Shown: positions 10,754 to 22,130 of the stretch, in pieces
Numbering within the stretch: position 1 is the stretch's first letter
Layout of the letters: each line of letters begins with the position of its first letter
Source of the DNA: Nageia nagi
Lineage: Eukaryota > Pinophyta
Direction of reading: 5' to 3'
Assembly (NCBI GenBank): GCA_050084985.1
Contig: JBITNC010000001.1
Location: forward strand, 129,828,001 to 129,892,000
Length of the DNA stretch: 64,000 bases
Notes under the pieces: model-generated
What the model saw: the letters and a program-made list of their open reading frames with translations, nothing else
What the model was told of the DNA's origin: nothing
Database searches by the model: none
Position numbers and translations under genes: made by a program

Positions 10754-11634
10754 TCATAAACATGAATTCAATATAAGAATTAAAAATTCACTCCCCCTTG
10801 AGGGTAACTTAACCAACCTAATAGCATCCCTAACCTTACTAAAATAAGCTTTAGGAAGGGTCTTGATGAACAAATCAATAGAGGTCAAGGTTGATGGACA
10901 ATATTCCAGGTGTATAATGCCATCAAGAATCTTTTCTTTAATGAAATGGGTTTGGATTTCCAAATGTTTTATTCTCTAATGAAATACATGATTCTTAGCT
11001 AAAGAAATAGCCAAATAATTATCTAAAGAAATCAGATATGGACCAACTTGCTCATACCCAATTTCTTTCAAAATATGCATAAGCCAAATAATTTCTTAAG
11101 TTGCAATAAACATGGCTTGGTATTCAGCTTCTATGGTAGAAAGAGAAATAGTAGGCTACTTCTTGGAAGCCCAAGAAATAGCACCTAAACTAATGATAAA
11201 CACATATGTAGATGTTTATTTTCTATCATCTTTATCTTTTCAATATTCAGAATCTAAGAATCTAGAGAGAACAAAAGAGGGCAACTTGGAATACTTGAGA
11301 GCAATATCCTTTTTCCCTACAACATACCTAAAGATTTTTTTAATAGCATTGATATGCTAAACATATGGTTTTTGCATGAATCATGCCATTAGATTCATTG
11401 CAAAGGTAGTATCTAGCCTGAAACTAGTCAAATAAAGAAAATTACTAATTAATTACTTGTAAGCTATAGCATCTACCAACTGAGAGTTGGAGCTAAGGGA
11501 AATAATAATTCCAAGAGAGATTAGGATCACATCATGTCTACACTCCTCCATTCCAAACTTTTACAATATGTTTGATATGTACTTGGATTGAATAAGATAA
11601 GTACAATCCTTGTATTAATACACTTGCATTCTAG
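10754..11634 (-). pseudogene. copia-B RT C-terminus and RNase H
   Basis: From the gypsy-C insertion site leftwards the minus strand continues the RT with GMEE-type and FLYLTSFRLDTTFAMNL segments. RNase H follows: AISWASKK, SLSTIEAEYQAMF (catalytic Glu block, about 11108-11153), and IKHLEIQTHFIKEKI. The last open piece (10963-10757) holds FIKTLPKAYFSKVRDAIRL, the conserved end of Ty1/copia polyproteins. Several TAG/TAA codons interrupt it. It is frame-compatible with the RT piece at 25075-25180 across the insertion. Confidence 0.88.
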
Positions 11635-11639
11635 GGTAG

Positions 11640-13557
11640 TGTATTCTTTTAAAGTTACACTCTAAATCGGGGTAATTCAAAATTATTCTTTATTCTTTTA
11701 TTCTTTTGTTCCCAGGAGTTATGTAAATAAGAGTGCCTAAGAATGATGTTATTTTCTTAGTCTTTATGAGTTGTAAAATCTTTGTATTCTTTCATTCTTG
11801 TTAAATCCTCCTCTTCTCATTTCTTTCTCTTAGAGTGTTAGGAATTATGAGTACAAGTGCCTGGGAGTTATGTAAATTCAGATTTATGAAGATATCAAAT
11901 AGAGCTCATCAATTATGAGTGATGATTTTATAGTTTTTGATTGAAATCAATGGGTCCTAGAATAAGCAATAGTAGGTGAAGATTTATGAAGACATCAAAT
12001 AGAGCCCATTGATTTTGAGTGATGACATCATAGTTTTTGATTGATATTAATAGATCCTAAAATAAGTAATGGTGGGTGAAGATTTATGAAGGCATCAAAT
12101 AAAGCTTGTCAATTCTGAGTGATGATGTCATAGTTTTTGATTGAAATTAGTGGGTCTTGAAATAAGCAATGGTGGATGAAGATTTATGAATACATTAAAT
12201 AGAGCCCATTGATTCTAAGTGATGATGTCATAGTTTTTGATTAAAATTAGTAGGTCCTAGAATAAGCAATGGTAGGTGAAGATTTATGAAGACATCAAAT
12301 AGAGCCCATCGATTTTGAGTGATGATGTTATAGTTTTTGATTGAAATATCAATGGATCTCGAAACAAGCAATGGTAGGAGAAGATTTATAAAGAAATCAA
12401 ATAAAGCTTGCATATTTTGAGAGATGATGTCATAGTTTTTCATTAAAATTAATAGGTCTTGGAAGACCTATATCATCAACAAAGCTCAGACAAAGAAAAT
12501 AGAATCTACTAAGCAAAGATAAGAGTAAAGGAACACCCAGGTCCACTTTATCTTAAGTGTTTAACCCTTGAGGCCTAGCTAATGTGTTGATATCAACTCA
12601 TTTCCACATAACAGTGGTAGTTTCTTCTTGAATCAAGTTAACATAATGTTTACCAACCACCATTACTCTAATTATGAACATCTATAGTAGAGATCATAAA
12701 GATTGTAAAGAAGTAGATAGCAGCTGATAGAGCAAAGTACCAAATCATATCCATCAATTTATAGATAATTAATTATTAAAACAACTATAGTACTATCTTT
12801 AATTAGCTATAGGGCCAAAGAAGGAGCAATCAATGACATGTCAAAAAGATTACGGCTCTATGGACATGACTATTTAGAAATTGCAAATTCTTAGATAGTC
12901 ATCCTATTGGTACTTATTCACTGTGTAATCTAATACAATTGTAGTATTTATGTAAATAACACTATTTTAGTTATTTCATTCAATGTTAGCAATTATGTAT
13001 ATTAATGAACACAACCACCCAAGAAGGTGAGAAAGTTGTATGAATAACTAACTTTTAGAGATTAAAAAAGGTCAAACATTTTATCAAGTTTGCCCAAATC
13101 TGTAAGATCTATTCATATATGATGATACAAATAGACAATGCTTTGCCTTCTTACAACAAAGTGGCTATTTATTGCATTTTTGGATGTTATGTGTGAAATG
13201 TTTTCTTCAAATTGTGGCTATGTATTGTAATTATGAGACTCCAAGTGTGAGATAGCTTACTATTCTTGATCTTGGCCATGGATTTCTGCCTGTGCTACAA
13301 TGCTCAGGTTGTATATTTCTTATTTTAGCTCTTTTTATTTACTTGTCTCTTTTTTGTAACTCTTTATCCTTTAATTTCTTTCCTATTACTTTTGACCTTA
13401 AATAGAGATAGGAATTGGCCTATAAATTGAAGATTGAGTAGAAAACCAACATGAGCGCATCCCCACCACTTTCTACTCTTTTAAGAAACCTACCATTATA
13501 GGCAGTGGAGAACACAACCAAACCAAACCCTTTGAGGTTACACTATACTGAGCAATA
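11640..13557 (+). repeat. 5' LTR of gypsy-C (1918 bp) with six 100-bp internal tandem units
   Basis: Aligns end to end with 23517-25069. Internal units starting GATTTATGAAG begin at 11881, 11981, 12081, 12181, 12281 and 12383, a period of 100 bp. A TATA box (CCTATAAATTG, about 13419-13429) lies about 130 bp before the end. The final 450 bp differ from the other LTR at roughly 60 positions by eye. Confidence 0.92.
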
Positions 13558-13700
13558 GTAGCTAGTTCCATTTTTGGCATGCCCAATGGGACATGAGCTA
13601 AATTCCATATTTGGTAGATGTAGTTAGGCTTGATAGCCTCATTTAGTGGGCTATCAATTAAATCCTTCAAGATTATAAGGTTATTTTAACCTTATTGGTG
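13558..13700 (+). promoter_or_regulatory. gypsy-C leader with probable primer site
   Basis: Just inside the LTR, 13571-13590 reads TTTTTGGCATGCCCAATGGG. This resembles the TTTGGC...CC primer-site context of plant Ty3/gypsy elements, where a TGG begins the tRNA match. The tRNA is not identified. Confidence 0.4.
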
Positions 13701-14950
13701 ACTTTTTTATCAACCAATCAATGTTTTGAACCCTAGCATCTCTAAAACATAGACTAACTAGAAGTAGTGCTAAAAATTCCCTTAGCCTAGATTTCAAAAG
13801 CTATCAATTCCTCATAGGAGGACTAGGTGAAAGATTTCTTAGGTTGTGTCTCCTTTGGTCCCCTTAAGGGTAATGCACATTCCTCAAATTTGAAAGAACA
13901 TGGAAATCCATACCAACAAGGATTAGACCAATAAATGCACAAGCTCTCATATATTATAGGAAATATTTTCTTCTTGACCTCAATATACTTATTGTTATGT
14001 TAGGAGATACATTCCCACATGTTTATCAAATAGCAAAAATTGCAAAACATATCCTAGTGTCCTTTGTTAAAATGCAGCCTAGAACAATCATGCCTTTATT
14101 TTTGAATTTACCTCATAAATAGGCTCCATAAATAGGTCACCTTAGAGTTCTAGCCTTACCACCTCCTCCTAAACCTATTTTTCAAAATTAGTTACCAACA
14201 TTACCTACTCTTGCATCTATAAGTACTGGTGTTGGACCTAAATCTCAATAAGAGGAAAGAATAAGGCAGTTGGAGGTAACTATCAAGAATCTAACCAATA
14301 AGCTCACTCTGTAAGAAAGGTAGAATCATGGTTTTAGTTATAAAAGATACAACAATCAGTATCAACCAAGATTCTAGCCCAAGGTCAACCAACTAGAATA
14401 GACAAATCCTCCCAAAATAATTGAAAATGCTATTATGACTAGTTCTTCAAATAGTGCTACTTTGAACATTATGGAATGGTGTCCACCATGTTTAGCTCTT
14501 CATTTTCTAGATTCATGTGCAATGTATCAATATCAATACTTGGGCTTACATTCTAACTATATGGTGGAACCTACATCAAATCTTATTGTTGATCTCATAA
14601 TGGTGACCTTTTGGCATCCAAGATATGTTGGAGAATAAGCAAATTATGTTCAAACTAGAGCAACTTCTTCAATAGTTCCATAGCAACCATAAGCCACTTA
14701 GCAATATCAAGTGTCCACTTAAGTACAACCTAAACCTAAGAAAGCTAAGGCTCCCTTAGCTTAGCCTCATAACCAACAACATTAAGTTTTATTAAATTTG
14801 GGTACTATTCTATCAAGTACAGGTACTAATGCCCTGGTTGAAATAAACCTCACTGTAATTAGAAAAAAAGTCTCAAAGAAGGAAAGACCCAGTACATTGA
14901 GATATCCTTTCATTATTGATTATCATAAAGAAAAGACTATTCAACATTTC
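13701..14950 (+). pseudogene. gypsy-C gag-like region with CCHC-type motif
   Basis: Degenerate. A Pro-rich segment (ALPPPPKPIFQN) at about 14150-14200 is followed by a helical stretch (EERIRQLEVTIKNLTNKLTL). The 67-codon stretch from 14435 contains EWCPPCLALHFLDSCAMYQ, a C-x2-C-x3-H-x4-C motif that may bind zinc like a gag knuckle. The TAG/TAA codons in this stretch often sit where Gln would fit. The N-terminal capsid part is too broken to recognise. Confidence 0.55.
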
Positions 14951-15400
14951 AAAACACATCAATAAGTGAAACCAAGTAAGTTCATCTCATATGATCCATA
15001 CAATATTATGGAAGAATTAAAGAAAACTACTTTTAGGATGACTATGTTTGATGCATTAAAGATACCATATCAATTAGATCTTTTGCAAGAAGCTTTGAAG
15101 TTAAAAAATAGTAAATAAAGGGTAAATAAAGAGAATCCTACCTATGCAATGTTTGAAGATGTCCCTCCAGCTCTAATAGGTGTAACAAAACCCCCACCTT
15201 TCAATTTATCTTTGAGACTAGAAGGTTGGGTAGTGAACAATTGTATGATTGATACTAGAGCTACAATAACTATGATCCCTAAAGCTATTGGAGATTATAT
15301 GAAGCTATATATTACAAGATGCATTGATGGTGTCATACAATTAGATTCTTCCTTAGTAGATGTATTTGGTAGTGTCAAAGGAGTTTAAATAACTTTGAAT
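14951..15400 (+). pseudogene. gypsy-C aspartic protease
   Basis: An open stretch from 15149 reads FEDVPPALIGVTKPPPFNL, then NNCMIDTRATITMIPKAI. D-T-R at 15251-15259 occupies the retropepsin D-S/T-G active site (Gly to Arg, GGA to AGA). GVIQLDSSLVDVFGSVKG matches the flap and following strand. It would process the gag-pol polyprotein, but the Gly to Arg change makes activity unlikely. Directly upstream of the first RNase H domain. Confidence 0.8.
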
Positions 15401-15728
15401 GCTTTCCCTAATATTTGTTGTCTAAGATATTATTGTAGTTGATCTTCCACCTTTATTTGAAATACGTCTTTCTAAAGAGTTTACTACTAAATTGGAAGGA
15501 TACCTAGCTTTAGACTATAGTCACCTTGTTCTTCCTTTTCAAAACAAATAGGTAAAAATTTTGAATGAAAGCACCAAAATTATCCATCTCAAAAGGATCA
15601 TTACATAAAATTGTATGAATGATACATAACCAGTGGAAGTATTTGAAAGTGACACACTAAGGGAATCACTACTAACAACTTAAGTTATTTCAATAAATGA
15701 TCTAAATTACTAGGTCACATATGCTGGT

Positions 15729-16160
15729 ATGGAAAATTATTATTTATATGAGAAAACGCAACCAATCTTAATCACTATTAATAAAGAACATGAGATATGG
15801 ATAATGTATTTTGATGGTTCTCGATGTAGAAATGGATGTGGAGATGGAGTGATGTTTAAATATCTTAAGAAAAATACCAAAATATTCTCCTTTCAATTCA
15901 CATGTACTTATGAAAATAATGCTATTAAGTATAGGCATCAGATGCTTGATTAGCCATGGTGATTTAGAATTGGTAATTAAGTAGGTTAGAAATCAGATTA
16001 GTGCAAAACATCATTATCTAAAGAACTACAAGAATAGAGTGTGGAATTTATTGGATTCATTCCTAGCTATCAATTTTATATCTATTCCTAGAAGGCATAA
16101 CCAAATAGCTGATGCACTTGCTAGAAGAGGGGCACATTATAATCTTGCTCATTATAAAAG
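15729..16160 (+). pseudogene. gypsy-C RNase H domain located upstream of RT
   Basis: WIMYFDGSRCRNGCGDGVMF is the first RNase H block with catalytic Asp. CTYENNAIKYRH is the second block, where the catalytic Glu appears replaced. After a frameshift near 15955, GDLELVIK (third catalytic Asp) and VRNQISAKHHYLKNY follow, then FISIPRRHNQIADALARRG with the last Asp. The DGSRC start matches the second RNase H of gypsy-A, so this is the archaeal-type domain of Tat-like elements. In Tat elements that domain normally lies after RT; here it lies between protease and RT, and a separate RNase H follows the RT. Confidence 0.82.
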
Positions 16161-16580
16161 AGGATCTCTTGGAATTTAAGTTCAATGTAGGCATTCAGTA
16201 CCTAATGCTACAAACTTCTAGCAAGTATTTGGCTTCGATGAGCATATTATGAACTTTCTCATGGATGAAATAGTGGCTCACACTTTTGATATTCAAAAAA
16301 CACCTAATTTTTTCCTAGAATTAGATGTCATTCAACTCAAAAATAATGTTATACCAAAAGGATTGCTCTCTTTTGAAAGACTGTTTGATTCAAAAGATGT
16401 TCTAAAGTCTAATTCTTTGACCATTCTGAAGGAGATTCATGTTGAGTTGGATGTAGAACCTAGGAAGTATATAAAAGTTGGTTCCAAGTGTTTTAATATA
16501 GAAAAGGCTATTATGTCTCAAATTTATGATAAGTTTTCCCAAGTAATTACCTAGACTTATGATGATCTTAAGACATATGA
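16161..16580 (+). pseudogene. gypsy-C linker between RNase H and RT
   Basis: A 101-codon open stretch (16249-16551) with HTFDIQKTPNFFLELDVIQL and ILKEIHVELDVEPRKYIKVG. The latter resembles the segment just before the RT in Ty3/gypsy elements. No separate domain recognised. Confidence 0.55.
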
Positions 16581-17150
16581 TAAAAATGTCATTCAGCACA
16601 CAATTGAACTTGAACTAGATGTCAAACCATATAGGAAAAAACAAAGACCAGTCAACCCAAAAATAGAGCAAGGTATGAAATAAGAGTTAATCAAGCTTCT
16701 TGATTCAAAAATTATTTATCCTATCAAACATTATTCTTGGGTTGCAAATCTAGTTCATGTTAGAAAGAAAAGTGAAGAAATCAGACTCTATGTTGATTTT
16801 AGAAATTTGAATAGTGTCTCTTAAAGATAATTATCCTCTCCCTCCTATGGAATAGATCTTGCATATAGTAGTCAAAGATTGCTATTTTTTAATGATTGAT
16901 GGTTACTTAAGATTTAACTAGATTTGGGTGAAAGATGAAGATCAATTCAAAACTGCATTTACAACTAAATGGGGGACATTTGCTTTTCAAAGAATGCCAT
17001 TTGGTCTTTCTAATACAAGAGCTACCTTTCAAAGAGCCATGGATCATGCATTTGGTGAACTAATAAATAAGATTATACTAATTTATCTAGATGATATCAT
17101 AGTCTTCTCCAGAAGTAGAATTGATCACCTAGAACATCTAAGATAGGTCT
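16581..17150 (+). pseudogene. gypsy-C reverse transcriptase
   Basis: Begins around VKPYRKKQRPVNPKIEQGMK, then LYVDFRNLNSVS (conserved DFR-LN). A frameshift follows, and the open stretch 16928-17143 has FTTKWGTFAFQRMPFGLSNT and LIYLDDIIVFS with the catalytic YLDD at 17084-17095. It would copy element RNA in virus-like particles. Broken by Q-to-stop type codons and at least one indel. Confidence 0.9.
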
Positions 17151-17770
17151 TTGAAAAATGCATGAAATTTGGCATTTCAATATATCTAAAAAAATCAATT
17201 TTATGGTCAACCAAGGAAAGTTACTTGGCCACATTATCTCAAAAGAGGGACTAGAAATAGATCCAAATAAAGTAAAGGCTATAGAAGTATTACCACTTCC
17301 CTCCAATAAGAAGGCCTTACAGTCATTCCTCGATCAAATCAATTTTGTTAGAAAATTCATTAATAATTTTTCAAATATTGTATCCCTAATCACTTCAATG
17401 CTAAAGAAATATGTTGTATTTGCTTGGAAATATGAAGCAAAAGTAGCCTTCAAACAAATAAAAAAGGCTATAATAGAAGCTACTATGCTTAAAAATCTTG
17501 ATATGGCTAAATATTTCATCATGTATGCACATGGAGAAGATAGGAGTATTATCATAATTCTAGCACAAAAGGATGAAAACAATGAAGAACATCTAATTGC
17601 CTTTTATAGTCAAACACTGCATGAATACTAGGAAAGGTACTCATTTATTAAAAAATAAGTATTTTTCATAATGAAGGGGCTTAAAAAATTCAAGTATTAT
17701 CTCCCATAATAGAATCCTTGTATTTACTATCTATGTAGATGTAAGAAATTATATTATATAAGGAGATCTA
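17151..17770 (+). pseudogene. gypsy-C RT connection and conventional RNase H
   Basis: An open stretch of 157 codons (17158-17628). It starts FNISKKINFMVNQGKLLGHI, continues LQSFLDQINFVRKFINNFSN (RT connection), then FIMYAHGEDRSIIIILAQKD and HLIAFYSQTLHEY, the first RNase H blocks. The usual D-A-S start is A-H-G here. After a TAG at 17629 the frame goes on with SFIKK and KKFKYYL. This is the standard gypsy-type RNase H after RT. Confidence 0.85.
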
Positions 17771-17969
17771 GGTGAAGAAAAGGCTAGTTGAATTACTAAA
17801 ATAATGGAATATGATATAAAGATTAAGCCAACCAAACTAATGAGAGGTAGGGCTCTTTGTGAAAGTGTAGCTAAAGCTTCACATATGATTACTCTTATGG
17901 AGGATGAACAAGAAGTCAATCAAAAAAGTGATTGGATTAAATAAATCATGATTTATTTTCAAATTGGTA

Positions 17970-19110
17970 GGTGCCCTAAAGCTCTAGATAGATTTTAAAG
18001 AAGAAGATTCAAGTTGCATGCCCTCAAGTTTATCATGATAGATGACCATATATATAGAAAAATATTTGATCAAACCCTACTAAAATGTGTGACTTAGGAT
18101 TAATCCTATAGAATATTGCATGAATTTCATTATGGATTCTCTAGTGGGCATTATAGTGGATCAACTACAATAGTAAAATATTACAAGTTGAATATTATTG
18201 GCCTACTATATTTGAGGATTCATTCAAAATTTTCTAGGAATGTGATAAGTGCAATAGATTTGTGGGAAAGAGGAGACAAGCTGCAATGCCTCTCAAACTT
18301 GTGGTGGTTGAAGAACCCTTTGAATAATGGGGTATGGACTTCATTGGTGTTCAAAACTCAAATTCATTAGTAGGCCAAAAGTTTATTTTGATTGCAATAG
18401 ATTACTTCACTAGATGGTCAGAGGCTATGCCATGTAAAAATGTAGATCAAGAAGCGGTGATAGAAATGATTAAAAAGATAATCACCCTCTTTGGAATTCA
18501 ATAGACTATTGTGTCAAATAATGGCTTGACATTTATTGAAGGTAATTTATCAAGCTTTGTATCTCAGTATGGAGTGTACTAGTTATTCTCTTCAAACTAT
18601 TACCCATAAGGTAATGAGTTAGCTGAATCAACTAACAAAAATCTAACCCAGATCATTAACAGAATAATTAAAAGGAATCCTAGATAATATCATACAGAAT
18701 TAGACTTTGCATTATGGAAAGATATGATTAGTATAAAATTAGCAATAAAGACATCCCCATATGCATTGGTATATGGTAAAAGACCTATGTTACCAATACA
18801 CATGGAGTTACCAACATTGAAAATCTTGTAAGAAATGGAGGACCATCACTTTGAGCCACTACAATCTAGATTTAGTCAGCTCCTAAAATTGGAAGAAAAC
18901 CAAATTGAAGCATATGAGTCATCCCAACATTGCCAACACATTATCAAGAAGTGTTTTGATAAGAAAAAGTCTTCCCAAGTGAAGTTTGAACTAGGTGATA
19001 TTGTCCTAAAATGGGTTAAGGAAAGAGCAAAGCTTGGAAGACACCAAAAATTTGATTCTCTATGGAGAGAACCTTACATCATCACTCAAGCCATGTAAAG
19101 TAATGCATTC
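17970..19110 (+). pseudogene. gypsy-C integrase
   Basis: The N-terminal zinc region is at about 18110-18270 (LHEFHYGFSSGHYSGSTTIV, then ECDKCNRFVGKRRQ). The core has GMDFIGVQN and FILIAIDYFTRWSEAMPC (first Asp), IVSNNGLTFIEG (second catalytic position reads Asn), and NELAESTNKNLTQIINRII (Glu). From 18835 an 87-codon piece ends with KFDSLWREPYIITQAM, the G-P-Y/F-like C-terminal module. Interruptions are mostly TAG/TAA. Confidence 0.9.
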
Positions 19111-19639
19111 AAATTGCAATATATTATTAGATCTTAAGAATTACCTATTCCTATCAATGGGATCTATTTGAAACATTATCGGATGATGAGATGAACTTGT
19201 AGTACCCACAAAGAAATGTATATGGTAAATAGTTAAAAAAAGAACTTGTACATCTTCTACACATAGTTCTCAAAAAGTAGGTAGACATTAATGATCAAAT
19301 TTAATTTAGCTTTATCAAGAGTTAGTGTCAGTGTACTACTTAGTTCTCAACTAAATAAGATAGCATTTAAGGAAAGATTTCTTTAGATTTCACAAACCAT
19401 CGCATGAGTACTACAAATTAAGTCTGGTGTGCTTTGAAACTACTTATCTAGCTTATGCTAGCTCAATCTATACAATGCATGGGTCTCGAGATCCTCAAGT
19501 AGTAATTACCATTAATGGAAATCTTACCAACCATAGATGAATAAAATTCCCTCCATACCCTCTAGTTGAACACTTAATCGATTTCAAGCACATAAATTTC
19601 CAAAGCATTTAGAACTTATAGATTTCAAAGTCAAGTTGA

Positions 19640-20770
19640 TTTAAGAGATAGAAGAGTTGCAATACCTTGCATAGCCTAGATTACCATTTTTAAATGACAA
19701 CCAAAGGTTCAAGGAATGGTGTTGATATCTAGAAACTTCTCAATCATCCTCTATAGCTGAAATAGATCATCTCGATGCCAACCTTATGACCATGCAAGAA
19801 GAATATCTTGAGAATACCCTAGGAATAAATTAGACTAAGATAGGGGTGATCAATCTCATGGACACATGGAGAGCCAACCCCAATTGTATTCTTTTGTAGC
19901 ATAAGAAACTTGAAGTGATCATAAAAGGGAATTCATTGGCTCATTCAAAAGGAGACATCATGATTGACCAAGTCCTAGCTTATTATGTGCCCTATGAATC
20001 ATTTACTTGCCCTAAGCTATTATATTCATTAGAACACAAACATTACTAGAAGGGTTACCAAATAGGAATGTTCAAGAACTTAGAAGAGGGAGATGCATTA
20101 AAGCCCATGTTTTAAATAGTATTGGATTACTCTCCTAATTCCATCATCTAAGCATTTTCTATTATAGTAGACTAAACTTTTCATGTGAAGAAACAAATTG
20201 ATTTAAAAAAGGACAAGAATGACTTTTATATCAATCAAGATGAAATGGTGAGCTAGATTAGTAGAAGATACCAAGATAGTAGTAAGGCCAAACTCTTACC
20301 AAGCTATCAGATAGCCTTGTTTGAAATAAAAAAGGATAGAGAAGTGTTGTAGGCACTAGTAGTTATCCTAGGAAAGAAAACCTAGATTGAAACAAATGAA
20401 GCTATGATACATATGGATTATAATATTACAAAGGCTCATGTCTGTTATGACTTCTTGACTTTCATTACTAGTGAAATAAAGAGGCGTTTGTTCAAAATTG
20501 AGAAGTCAAACTTTAGACACTCTTCATAGCTTTGGTGGCTCTTCACCCATAAAAATATTGACAAACTTATAGAGGTAGAGCTACTAGTTCAATCAATGAG
20601 TTCCATTGCTACACTAGTACCAATTGACCTGATGGTACTAATTTTGAGTAAGTTGCATGGATCCTACTATGAGTTTATGGACAAGTTCTATGCAATATTA
20701 GTACAATTTTTGATCAAAAAACTCCCCATCAAATTATGCAAAAGCACAATGAGGAAACAAAATTTGTGAT
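19640..20770 (+). pseudogene. gypsy-C accessory ORF, part 1, no recognised family
   Basis: One reading frame runs 1.1 kb with no frameshift; its eleven stops are eight TAG and three TAA, none TGA. Visible sequence includes SSSIAEIDHLDANLMTMQEE, VINLMDTWRANPNCILL, GDIMIDQVLAYYVPYESF, MIHMDYNITKAHVCYDFLTF and SKLHGSYYEFMDKFYAILVQ. The composition is that of a soluble, mixed alpha/beta protein. It starts about 530 nt after the integrase end. Some Ty3/gypsy elements carry additional 3' ORFs, but I recognise no domain here. Confidence 0.6.
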
Positions 20771-22130
20771 TGGTACTTCTTAAGAAGCCACACCATAATA
20801 ATCATGTATGCGTATTTTGAGAGACCTTTTTTATTACCTAAATATATAACACTCTAGTTGTACTCAATAGAAATGGAAAGGAAAATTTATGCTATAAAGA
20901 GCAAATATGGGTCTAAGGGTAATTTTAAGTCCATTGTAGATGCACCAACTTGTACTAAAAATTTTACTCTTTTAGAAATAGGATGTAAAGATAGTATAGC
21001 TGAATTCATTGTACAGAATTTTAAATTAGATATGGTGGAAGCTCCTTAGATGTATGACCCTTCAAGAGAAATGACCCAAATAATAAGGTCAAGTAAAAAA
21101 CATCCAGCTTTTATCCATGATAGTAGGCATCATATAGAATATTTTGTAAATAAAACTAAATAGAAAGTAGACATGTACCCTGATTGGGAGTTCATACCAC
21201 TGAATAAGGCTTGGATGGCTCTTGAAGGAATAAGAAAGTATAGAAACTAGAAAAATAAGTGACAAGATCTTGTCCTCAACCTAGAAGTCCTCACCTAGTT
21301 AGCAAATCTTGGGTGGGGTCCCAATAAAATTCATTATTTTATAAAATTTAGATTTGAGTATATAACAAAAATTCACCACATAGAGAGTGAATTATTTAAG
21401 AAATTCAAATATGATAAGTACTGGGAGGTTGAGTATATCAAAGATCCTTTGCCAGAGTTGGAATAGCCCCTTCCTCCTCATTTTCAAGGAAAATTTGCTA
21501 TAAGAGTAAGGCCAATATAGGTAGGACAACCATTTGGCATGGTTGAGCTTCTGAAGAAGGGAGAGCAAGATCCTTCAAACACTACCACCTCTTCTCATGA
21601 GCCTTCTCCAAAAAACAACAAATCCTAGAGAAAGAAGAGAATCCTATAAACAAGCCTTGCACCACTACGATAAGGTCATAGTCATAAATGATTGTACCTT
21701 CACCTTTAGAGGCTATAGGAGAAATTCCAAAGGTAATGGAAAAAGAGGCAAAAATTTTTAATACAAAAGAGTTAAGAGAGCCCCAAGATGTAGATACTAG
21801 TGCTACACAAGAAGCCCAGGTGCAAGAATAAACCCTGGAAAAAGAGCAAACCCAAATTCAATAAGGTAGGGGAAGCATACTAGGAGCCAGTAGATCTATA
21901 ATAGCTACACTTGGAGGAAGATCGAGAGATGATGATGATGAATCTAAAAAAAGAAATACTCTAGCCCAATGGATAAAGTTGAAGATGAAGATAAGGTCAT
22001 GGAAGAGGTAGAGCAAGAAATAGAAGTTTAAGACCTAACACCTCCTCGGTAGTCATAGCCTACCCAATAGGTTGGGACATCTTTTTTAAGTGGAATTAAT
22101 ACTCCCCATTCTTTGATTCCTGCTACCTCA
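20771..22130 (+). pseudogene. gypsy-C accessory ORF, part 2, ending in a disordered charged region
   Basis: After one frameshift near 20770 the coding signal continues in the next frame: MYSIEMERKIYAIKSKYGSK, LEIGCKDSIAEFIVQNFKLD, MYPDWEFIPLNKAWMALEGI, NPNKIHYFIKFRFEYITKIH-like segments, and DKYWEVEYIKDPLPELE. From about 21550 it becomes Ser/Pro/Lys/Glu-rich (TTTSSHEPSPKNNKS and acidic runs), probably disordered. Nonsense codons are mainly TAG/TAA. No family recognised. Confidence 0.5.
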
